From positions 40,801 through 80,973 of the forward strand of contig DIRE01000014.1 of the NCBI GenBank assembly GCA_002426575.1: a stretch of DNA of 40,173 nucleotides. The letters run 5' to 3'. Below, one piece after another: positions 14,152 to 21,412 of this stretch. Position numbers and translations under genes: made by a program. How positions within the stretch are numbered: position 1 is the first letter of the stretch; each line of letters opens with the position of its first letter. The notes under the pieces are model-generated. The model did no database searches. It saw only the letters and a list, made by a program, of their open reading frames with translations, and had not been told where the DNA came from. The stretch is from Clostridiaceae bacterium UBA5444 (GTDB lineage Bacteria; Bacillota; Clostridia; Clostridiales; Oxobacteraceae).

Positions 14152-16283
14152 AAATCATTCTCTGCTCCAACTATTATAACTTTTTCATTGGGTTCCAAAA
14201 GCATTGTCTCTGTTTCCATAACCATAAATAGCTGATCAATACTCATCATACCGGAATAATCAAGGACCTTTCCCCCAATGCATAGATAAATATCAGGGGT
14301 CAACCTTATCTCGCTCTTATAAACTGAAAGTTTATCCCACATCTCCGCAACTACATCGCGAATTTCATTTGACTGGCACAGCCTGCCAACGCCGTTTCCT
14401 CTCTGTATCTTGATAAAGCCCTTTTTATCAATAACTCTAATCTGCCTCTTTCCTGCTTTTTCATCCTTTGCTGCTGCAAAAACATAGAATACATTGTTAT
14501 TGCATTCAGTTTCTAGTGCTTCCTTAGGCACACCAATGGACTTGGCTGCAATTTCCTTAGCCTCATCCTCTGTAATTGTCTTTAGAAGATCAGTTGTCTG
14601 AACCTCTGTGGAACCTAATGCAATGGCTGTTATTTTTGAGGTTTGAGAATCGATTTCAATTTGTACTTCAATACTGTCTGGGACAGCACCGCTGGCGATG
14701 GCCATATTTGCCGCCTCATTTTTCAAATCTGATATATTCTTTGAGGTTGGGTTCGGTATAACTCTTTCAACAACATCCCTAACCATTGCCAAGGCAACGC
14801 CTATGGAGGAAATAACCTCTGCATTTTCAGGTATGCTGTATTCCAAACCCATATTTTTTGCTGTATATGGCAATAGTGCAGCAGCACCGCCTCCAACGCC
14901 AACAAGTGAAATCTGGTCCTTTTCAAGCTTATACTTTTCAGCAAGGGATTCAATAACAGGTTTTATTTTTTCAAAGGATTTCTGGAGTATTTGCCTTGCT
15001 GTCTCTTCAACTGAAATTCCAAGGTATTTTGCGAGCGGTTCCATAGCTTTAACTGCAGATTTTGCATTACCATAGGAGTAATCCTCGGGTTTTACAATGC
15101 CCAGTACATTTGCAGCACAACTGTTTGTAATGGTAACTCTTTTACCGTTTTTTAGCTTTATAGATACATAATCTGCAGGGTCTCCCTTTTTAGGCGAGAA
15201 GAATTCAAGTTCGGGTTCAACAATTTCCTCCTCTGGAGTGTAAACAGAGTAGGAAATACCTGCGATATGGGCACTTCTCGGTCCAACATCAACTATACCG
15301 CTTTTATCTGCCCTTACCATGCTTCCTCCTGCAACACCAAGAACCCGGACATCAAGTGAGCTTATGTATGTGGAGTGGCCTCCAACAATGGCATAGTCAA
15401 CTGCAGGTCTTCCATTTTTAATAACACCTATATTTGTACTTGTTCCTCCAACTTCAAAGTAAACCCCATTTGAAGCCCTAAGGTACATAAGTGCACCAAC
15501 AACACTGGCTGCAGGGCCTGACAGCATGGTTAGAACCGGACGCTTTTTCATCTCTGAAATGTCCATAACTCCGCCATCTCCACGCATTATCATAAGGGGC
15601 ACCTTTATACCTGCTTTTCTAACGCTGCTTTCAGTACTGGTAGCAGTTTCAAACATCTTTGGGAGAATACTTGCATTTATTGCAGCAGTTCTTGTTCTTC
15701 TAGTTAAGCCATAAAGCTTGCTTATATCAGAAGCTACAGTTACCGGGATATTTTTTTCCTCTGCAACTGCCTGAACCTGCTCCTCCTCACTGATATCGTC
15801 AACGCCAAATGCCTCGGAAGCTACGATAACAGTAGCACCCTTATCCATTAGCTCCTTAACTGCATTTGCTATTGTATCCTTGTTTATTGTTTTCTTTTTC
15901 AAGTAGGTATGGTGAATTTTAATAACCTTTCCAGTTCCAAGGTCAATGTCATCTATCTTAGTCTGCTTTTTTGAGAGCAGTCCTTCAAAGCCTCCTCCAC
16001 CCATTCCGATTATCCCAACCTCTGCAACGTCCCCTTCCAGCAGTGCATTTGTTGCCTGGGTTGTACTGTGTGCAATAAAGATAACCTCATCTGGATCAAT
16101 ATTATTAGCATCAAGACATTTTTCAAAAGCTTCTATAACACCAGCTGAAACTCCAAGTTCATTATCATGGGATGTCATAACCGACGCTTTACCAATAATC
16201 TCATGGGTATCATTATCAATAGCAACTGCCTTTGTATGAGTACCTCCTACGTCAATACCAACTCTAACTGACCTGTTTGGCAT
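14148..16283 (-). CDS. Hydantoinase/oxoprolinase-family ATPase
   Basis: A 711-residue member of the hydantoinase A/oxoprolinase family. These ASKHA-fold enzymes use ATP to activate cyclic amides or ketones for hydrolysis or carboxylation. Phosphate-1 is GIDVGGTHTKA (residues 9-19), phosphate-2 is FEVGGTSTNIGVI near 280, and an adenosine-type motif GVGGGAAALLP lies near 460. Phosphate-2 usually reads FDMGGTSTD; here Glu and Asn replace the two Asp. No hydantoinase B partner gene is present, unlike many operons of this family. The natural substrate cannot be read from the sequence. It is preceded by AGAGGGGG and coupled to the downstream metalloprotein. Confidence 0.85.
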   Translation of the reverse strand: MPNRSVRVGIDVGGTHTKAVAIDNDTHEIIGKASVMTSHDNELGVSAGVIEAFEKCLDANNIDPDEVIFIAHSTTQATNALLEGDVAEVGIIGMGGGGFEGLLSKKQTKIDDIDLGTGKVIKIHHTYLKKKTINKDTIANAVKELMDKGATVIVASEAFGVDDISEEEQVQAVAEEKNIPVTVASDISKLYGLTRRTRTAAINASILPKMFETATSTESSVRKAGIKVPLMIMRGDGGVMDISEMKKRPVLTMLSGPAASVVGALMYLRASNGVYFEVGGTSTNIGVIKNGRPAVDYAIVGGHSTYISSLDVRVLGVAGGSMVRADKSGIVDVGPRSAHIAGISYSVYTPEEEIVEPELEFFSPKKGDPADYVSIKLKNGKRVTITNSCAANVLGIVKPEDYSYGNAKSAVKAMEPLAKYLGISVEETARQILQKSFEKIKPVIESLAEKYKLEKDQISLVGVGGGAAALLPYTAKNMGLEYSIPENAEVISSIGVALAMVRDVVERVIPNPTSKNISDLKNEAANMAIASGAVPDSIEVQIEIDSQTSKITAIALGSTEVQTTDLLKTITEDEAKEIAAKSIGVPKEALETECNNNVFYVFAAAKDEKAGKRQIRVIDKKGFIKIQRGNGVGRLCQSNEIRDVVAEMWDKLSVYKSEIRLTPDIYLCIGGKVLDYSGMMSIDQLFMVMETETMLLEPNEKVIIVGAENDL

Positions 16284-16458
16284 GTTTTATTCCCCCTCTA
16301 TTTTAGTTGTTTAAATATGTGGGATAATTCCAATGAAATACTTTGCAATATTATTAAAATATAAAGATTATATTGCAGTAGCAGGCCTCCATGGGTATAT
16401 AGTTTCTACATAGGCAAACATGAAGACTGCCACAACAATATAACGGTATATTTTTTGT

Positions 16459-16498
16459 AGTAACTAACCCGAAGATTTACTTCTACAGACTAGCTACT
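16459..16498 (-). other. Intercistronic hairpin between permease and hydantoinase-like genes
   Basis: On the minus strand AGTAGCTA pairs with TAGTTACT (one G-U), enclosing GAAG/CTTC. A poly-A rather than a T-run follows, so it is not a terminator. It begins 14 bases past the permease stop, in a 228-base gap with no gene. A role in mRNA processing or stability within the operon is possible. Confidence 0.4.
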
Positions 16499-16511
16499 GG
16501 CTTAAAAGTTC

Positions 16512-17804
16512 CTATCTCCCAAACATTATATATACTACTAAAGTATTTGCAATACAAATCAGCCATGCCCAGAATACGCCTGATTTTAAGAACTCCTTAA
16601 CGCTAACCTTAGAATAGTTAAGCGCCCATAGGTTCCAAGATTGTGTCGGGCAAGCAGAAATATTCATTGTAATTGTTGGTATATATATTAATGGGAACAA
16701 TAATGTCGGAGTAAAACTTCCGATTGCATTAAGTATTCCAAGAGTTGCAGAACCAGCACCAAATACTGTTAAAGGTCCTCTGAATAATCCAAGCGGTGCG
16801 GCAACTGCAAATAGTATGCAAAGGAATAAAGTGCTGGTTGGCATTACTCCACCTAATACTGCCTGGAAGAATGGAGCATCCAGTCCTGATACCTTATTAA
16901 ACATTGGTAGTATGAACAAAAAACCAAGTAATGAAGCAACGTCTACAACACCATCATAAAATGTCTTTGTAACAATTTTTTCTGTTTCCTTAAATGATGT
17001 AAGCTTCCCACAAACAAATAATGCATAAAATACTGCAACAATAAATGCAGGTATTGGCTGCCATTTGAATACTATTGCTAAAAGTACTGGAATAATTGGT
17101 GTAATTAAAGCTATTGCTGGAACATGCTGCGCTGTTGTTCCTGGGCTTGAAGCTGCCCAGGCATGATTTACTGCACTCCTCTTAAGCCTTACAGCAAGCA
17201 TTATTATTGTAACTAATAACTGAATTCCCATTGCAACAAATCCGAATCTTAAATAATTAGCATCATATGGGAAACCTTCGAATATACCCTGCATTTGTTT
17301 AAATAAAACAATATTTACATACATGCCAGAACCAACTGACATTAGATATGAACTAACTGCAAGTGGCTTTGGAACTCCAAGTGATAAAAGGATTGGAAGT
17401 ACTATAACACCTATGGCAACAACTGCACCTGCGCCAAAGGTACTGGTAAAAATAAGGCCCGTTACAATTGATAATAATACTGTTGTAATAAATGGTTTAT
17501 CCCCGCCAAGCTCAACGGTTTTTCTAATGATAGTAGCTGCAATACCAGTATCAACAAGGACTCTCCCAAACCAGCTACCAAAAATAACTACAACCGCAGT
17601 TGCTCCCCAGCTTTCTGGGCCCCCCTGAAATACTTGGGTCTGAGCTACATCCCAGGTAATGGTTCCACCTATCATACCAAGTACTACCCATATTACACTC
17701 ATAATCAAAAAGCCCAGCATAAGGTTTCCACCTTTAGCTGCATAATAAATCAATCCGAAATAAGATATCAGAAGCAAAATACCGATAATAACCTGTAATG
17801 ACAT
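16512..17804 (-). CDS. GntP-like/ion-transporter-superfamily permease
   Basis: Integral membrane protein of 430 residues with about 11-12 hydrophobic segments. The layout and segments such as FGSWFGRVLVDTGIAATI and FTSTFGAGAVVAIGVIVLP recall GntP and other ion-transporter-superfamily carriers for gluconate, citrate or dicarboxylates. I do not recognise the exact subfamily. Conserved-looking polar patches include the NISACPTQSWNLWALNY segment near the C-terminus. Its position in an operon with a KDG kinase and KDPG-type aldolase suggests uptake of a sugar acid or a derivative. A GGAGG lies ten bases before the ATG. Confidence 0.75.
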   Translation of the reverse strand: MSLQVIIGILLLISYFGLIYYAAKGGNLMLGFLIMSVIWVVLGMIGGTITWDVAQTQVFQGGPESWGATAVVVIFGSWFGRVLVDTGIAATIIRKTVELGGDKPFITTVLLSIVTGLIFTSTFGAGAVVAIGVIVLPILLSLGVPKPLAVSSYLMSVGSGMYVNIVLFKQMQGIFEGFPYDANYLRFGFVAMGIQLLVTIIMLAVRLKRSAVNHAWAASSPGTTAQHVPAIALITPIIPVLLAIVFKWQPIPAFIVAVFYALFVCGKLTSFKETEKIVTKTFYDGVVDVASLLGFLFILPMFNKVSGLDAPFFQAVLGGVMPTSTLFLCILFAVAAPLGLFRGPLTVFGAGSATLGILNAIGSFTPTLLFPLIYIPTITMNISACPTQSWNLWALNYSKVSVKEFLKSGVFWAWLICIANTLVVYIMFGR

Positions 17805-17936
17805 ATCGTTCCCTCCTCCAATTTTCTCCTTGCGTGATTTTGATTAACTTTTGATGGTCTTTAATACATTAGTACGGGTTTTAAAATATTTGTTATATAT
17901 CACCTCCATACAAAATGTTAGTAAGTATTAGTTGGT

Positions 17937-18680
17937 CTAAAGTATTTTGTCAATTTCTGATTTCAACCTTACAAGAGAATCCGGTGAACATGGGTATTCT
18001 ATAGCTACTGGAATATCTTTGTTAAAAATTCCAAGTATCCTTCTCCAGGGAATTACTCCCTCATCTAAATAGACCGCCTGGGGCTTATCCCATGAGACTA
18101 CATCCTTTAAGTGAATGTAGGTAACATAAGGCTTTAAAATATTTGCATTTTCTATTGGGTCCTGCTTCTGCCAAAGCCAATTTCCAATATCAAATGTGCA
18201 ACCAAGTTTCATCCCAAGCTTTTTTGCTAGCTGTAAAAATTCATTTATCTTTTCAACTCTTCCATTTTCTTTAGTCTGGTCATTTTCTACCGTAAGTACT
18301 ATTGAATATTTACTGCAAAGTGAATTGATAATGGAAACATCCTCAGGGCTAATGGAATTATAATCTCCAATATTTAACTTAATATTTTCACAGGCCATTT
18401 TGTTTGCTTCCATAAAATAATGCTCAATTTTATTAACATTCAATGCCCCATTTATATAAAGGTAATCAGGAACAGAGTAGAAAAGAGTGATTTTGAGCTC
18501 CTTGGAAACAGCTTTTATTTCGTTAAGTTCAGCATCAAAATTTTTAATAAACTCTCTTCTAAGTTCTGCATTTTTAATCCCTGCAGAATGGATACTTTTA
18601 AGTAAATCAGACTGTTTTACCCCATTTTTTAAATCATCTAGGAAAACAAGCGTGTTTATTACAATGTTGTTTTTTTCCAT
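17937..18680 (-). CDS. Sugar phosphate isomerase/epimerase (xylose-isomerase-like TIM barrel)
   Basis: A 247-residue AP-endonuclease-2/xylose-isomerase-like TIM barrel. Metal ligands typical of the family are in order: VENDQ, FDIGNW, IHLKDV and the terminal IEYPC, giving Glu, Asp, His and Glu. Members isomerise or epimerise keto sugars with a divalent metal, so this enzyme probably adjusts the incoming carbon skeleton before the kinase step. GGAGGG lies five to six bases before the ATG. A gap of about 130 bases with no visible gene separates it from the permease downstream. Confidence 0.78.
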   Translation of the reverse strand: MEKNNIVINTLVFLDDLKNGVKQSDLLKSIHSAGIKNAELRREFIKNFDAELNEIKAVSKELKITLFYSVPDYLYINGALNVNKIEHYFMEANKMACENIKLNIGDYNSISPEDVSIINSLCSKYSIVLTVENDQTKENGRVEKINEFLQLAKKLGMKLGCTFDIGNWLWQKQDPIENANILKPYVTYIHLKDVVSWDKPQAVYLDEGVIPWRRILGIFNKDIPVAIEYPCSPDSLVRLKSEIDKIL

Positions 18681-18731
18681 AGCAGCCCTCCACTATTAGT
18701 AATACTGTTTTAAAACAAATGCCTAGAGGTA

Positions 18732-19352
18732 CTACTTTAGTGCATCAATAAGCATCTGACATCTTGACCTTAAGACATCAAGATTTGTTTCATCAATGCC
18801 CTTTGTTAAATAACCTCCAACGCCAACAGCAAAGGCTCCCTTTTCAAACCATGTCTTTATATTATTATGATCTACACCACCTGTTGGCATCATATCGATA
18901 AACGGGAGTGGGGTTTTTATTGATTTAATTATTCCCGGATTTATGTATTCTCCAGGAAATAGCTTAACCACATCGCTTCCAAGCTTGTAGGAATTGTATA
19001 CTTCAGTTACAGTGCCTGCACCCATTGAGCAAAATACACCATGCTTTTTGCAAAAGGCACCTACTTTCTCAACTATGCAGGGTGATACTATAAAATCGGC
19101 TCCATTTTCAAGTGCATCCTTTGCCTGACTGGACTCTAAAACAGTGCCGGCGCCAATTATTGCGTTTGGATTTTCTGCCTTAAGTTCTTTTATTAATCTG
19201 GGCGCATCCTTTACGGTAAATGTAATTTCTAGAACATCAATTCCTGATTGAATTATGGTATTACATATAATTTTTGCCTTAGAAAAATCATCAGAGCGTA
19301 TTACTGCGATAATTTTGTTTCTAATTTTTTCTTTTGCAGTTGTTTTATCCAT
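18732..19352 (-). CDS. eda: KDPG/KHG-type aldolase
   Basis: Class I aldolase of 206 residues. It cleaves 2-keto-3-deoxy-6-phosphogluconate to pyruvate and glyceraldehyde-3-phosphate, or 4-hydroxy-2-oxoglutarate to pyruvate and glyoxylate. Key segments are VLEITF with the catalytic Glu near residue 40, GAGTV, the Schiff-base Lys in VVKLFPGEYI near 127, and the phosphate loop MPTGGVDHNN. It is the second gene of the operon after the regulator. There is no Shine-Dalgarno at normal distance from the ATG; a hairpin separates a good one from the start. Confidence 0.9.
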   Translation of the reverse strand: MDKTTAKEKIRNKIIAVIRSDDFSKAKIICNTIIQSGIDVLEITFTVKDAPRLIKELKAENPNAIIGAGTVLESSQAKDALENGADFIVSPCIVEKVGAFCKKHGVFCSMGAGTVTEVYNSYKLGSDVVKLFPGEYINPGIIKSIKTPLPFIDMMPTGGVDHNNIKTWFEKGAFAVGVGGYLTKGIDETNLDVLRSRCQMLIDALK

Positions 19353-19394
19353 TGTATAACTGATTTTTATACTACAAAATCAGTTTTACCTCCC
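19353..19394 (-). promoter_or_regulatory. Hairpin-spaced ribosome binding site of the aldolase gene
   Basis: On the minus strand GGGAGG (19394-19389) is followed by a perfect 10-bp hairpin, AACTGATTTT with AAAATCAGTT (19385-19376 with 19367-19358, 8-base loop), then ATACA and the ATG. In linear form the site is 36 bases from the start. With the hairpin folded, the effective spacing is 8 bases, an ideal distance. No closer ribosome site or alternative in-frame start is visible. Confidence 0.7.
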
Positions 19395-19413
19395 TTCCTT
19401 TATTGAGTTAATA

Positions 19414-20436
19414 TTATTCTGAGTCACCTATTATAAGCTTTGCCTCTAGCTCTATATATTTAGGTTTTTCTTTTCTTTTACCGTTAATTCTTTTTATAAG
19501 CATTTTGGCAGATTCGACACCAACATCATAGGAATGCTGTGATATAACAGGTATTTTAGAATAAGCAAGCCTTGCCCATCCCCAATCTTCATAACCGCAG
19601 ACGTAAAAATCCTCTGGTATTTTATAGTTACATTCCTGTATTCCTTGAAGAACATTTAATAAAACAACTCCGTTTGCGGTAAAAATTGCCTTCAGTTTAT
19701 TTCTATATTCAGTATTAAATTTTTCAATTGCTTTGATGGTAGTATTTTTATCACCCACATCAATTGTATAGACTAAATTACTGGCATCGATATTCAAGAA
19801 CTCTTTCATTGCATCCAAATACCCTTTTTGCCTAAGATGTCTGGCACTATTTCTTTCCGGGTCTTGTGTAATGAAGGCAATGTTCTTATAACCCTTGTCT
19901 GCTAAAAATTTTATTGTATCAAAGGTAATACTATAGTTATTTGTTGCCACAGAATCAATTTTTAGTTCATCCATTATTCTATCTGCCATTACAATGGGAA
20001 CTCTGTTTTCATTAATATCAATTAAAAGCTCATTATTATACCCAGTGGTATTTACTACAATTCCTTCAACCTTGTTATCAAGCAAGGATTCCAGGTATTC
20101 TCTTTCCTTTGCAGGATCATTATCTACATTGGAGATAATCACCTTATAGCCGTTGGCCTGGCAGACATCTCCAATTCCTTTAAGCAGTATTGAAGAGAAC
20201 TGGCTGGCAATGTCAGCAATTATAACACCAATCAGTCCGCTTTTGTTTGATTTTAAAGTTTGGGCAACGCTGCTTGGCCTGTATTTAAGCTCCTCAATAA
20301 CATTCTGTATGCGTTTTCTTGTATCCTGTGACATATAGTCAAATTTCCCATTCAAATATCTTGAGATTGTTGTCTTGGATACATTTGCCGCTTTTGCGAC
20401 ATCATTTATAGTTATTACATCCTTCTCAAATTTCAT
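19414..20436 (-). CDS. LacI-family transcriptional regulator of the catabolic operon
   Basis: A 340-residue LacI/GalR-type repressor. The N-terminal helix-turn-helix reads ITINDVAKAANVSKTTISRY with hinge segment YRPSSVAQTLK. A periplasmic-binding-protein-like sensor domain starts at GLIGVIIADI. It is first in the operon it probably controls. GAGGTGG precedes the ATG, and an operator-like cluster lies directly upstream, between promoter and start. The inducer is unknown but is probably a sugar acid or phosphate made by the pathway. Confidence 0.92.
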   Translation of the reverse strand: MKFEKDVITINDVAKAANVSKTTISRYLNGKFDYMSQDTRKRIQNVIEELKYRPSSVAQTLKSNKSGLIGVIIADIASQFSSILLKGIGDVCQANGYKVIISNVDNDPAKEREYLESLLDNKVEGIVVNTTGYNNELLIDINENRVPIVMADRIMDELKIDSVATNNYSITFDTIKFLADKGYKNIAFITQDPERNSARHLRQKGYLDAMKEFLNIDASNLVYTIDVGDKNTTIKAIEKFNTEYRNKLKAIFTANGVVLLNVLQGIQECNYKIPEDFYVCGYEDWGWARLAYSKIPVISQHSYDVGVESAKMLIKRINGKRKEKPKYIELEAKLIIGDSE

Positions 20437-20455
20437 AGTACCACCTCACTTAGTT

Positions 20456-20492
20456 AATCAGTTAACGCAATCAGTTAACGAAACCGGTAAAC
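20456..20492 (-). promoter_or_regulatory. Putative operator cluster of the LacI-type regulator
   Basis: Two exact copies of AATCAGTTAACG (20456-20467 and 20469-20480), 13 bases apart, are followed at once by AAACCGGTAAAC (20481-20492). The CCGG-centred site resembles LacI-family half-site pairs. The cluster sits just downstream of the -10 box, a position suited to repression. Confidence 0.6.
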
Positions 20493-20506
20493 TAATCTTT
20501 AAATCA

Positions 20507-20535
20507 ATAATACTATAATTATTATCTAAAATCAA
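20507..20535 (-). promoter_or_regulatory. Promoter of the LacI-headed catabolic operon
   Basis: TTGATT, a 17-base spacer and TATTAT on the minus strand, about 15 bases upstream of the operator cluster. The 20536-20818 stretch beyond it is A/T rich with no gene visible. Confidence 0.65.
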
Positions 20536-20818
20536 TAGATATTTTTCAAAAATACGCAATAGTATGAAAATAATATAAAATAGAATCTTTTTTATACAAA
20601 GAACCTTATAAATAAGAAAAGGGAGCAAATGATTTGTCTTTTTATTATCATCTTCTATATAGTAATGAACATTTATGTCATATCGTATAAAATTATGCTG
20701 TATTAAAGCCACAGTTTATATGGTATAATTCCCATAAATCGAAAAGTACTCAATAAATTACTTACATAAGCCGCAAGTTATTATAACAAGCTAGATTTCA
20801 TATGTTTGTATAAATTAA

Positions 20819-21127
20819 AGAGATGAATTATCAAACAATAATGAAGCCGATTATGATTACCTTTTTGGTGAGGGAACGGCTTTATATTTAAAAGCACTAA
20901 TAGGAAATAGGGTTTTTGATAAAAATGAAAATTTGGAGGAAGGTTTTAAAAATATAAGGGCAGCACTAGAATATGCAGTTAAGTCTGAGAAGCTTATAGT
21001 GAAAGTTTATACAAAAGCGTATTCTGGAATTACGAATAATGATGCTGAGGAGGTTATAGGTGATTTAATAGAGGAAGAAAGATCCCATACAGATTATTCC
21101 CAAATGCTTGCCAGGGAGTTGGACTAG
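20819..21127 (+). pseudogene. 5'-truncated ferritin-like (rubrerythrin-type) gene
   Basis: The open frame runs from a TAA at 20816 to the stop at 21127 (102 codons) and has no plausible start codon with a ribosome site. The translation contains DYLFGEGTALYLKALIGNRV, then a helix pair with ALEYAVKSEKLIVKVYTKAY and LIEEERSHTDYSQMLARELD. The EExxH-type metal motif and this layout match the C-terminal half of clostridial ferritin-like proteins. The N-terminal helix pair, with its Glu and ExxH ligands, is missing. It appears to be a remnant at the edge of the catabolic operon. The following 285 bases to selB hold no gene; a weak hairpin with T-run (CAGG/CCTG) lies at 21311-21355. Confidence 0.7.
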
Positions 21128-21412
21128 CATATAATTAATAAAGAGAAAAAAGCGAGAACTATATAAGAAGCATATATTTAGTGCCAGGTATTTCTTACTT
21201 TATTCAGTATGGAAACTTTTACTTCTAAATTTTTGACTTTATAATTGCCATATTCTTACTAAATGTAGGCTGAATTTTAAACATTTTTTCGCAATGAGGC
21301 AAATCTATAAAGCAGGTATATTTTAAAGATTTTAATTCTTAATGCCTGTTTTTACAACATATTTACCGTATCACCCTCTAAATGGGGTATATAAAAAGCA
21401 TTAAAAATTAAG

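Noticed and set aside
20458..20712. An 84-codon minus-strand open frame over the LacI promoter region
   Set aside because: Composition is A/T-driven, it has no ribosome site, and it covers the operator and promoter; no protein-like pattern is visible.
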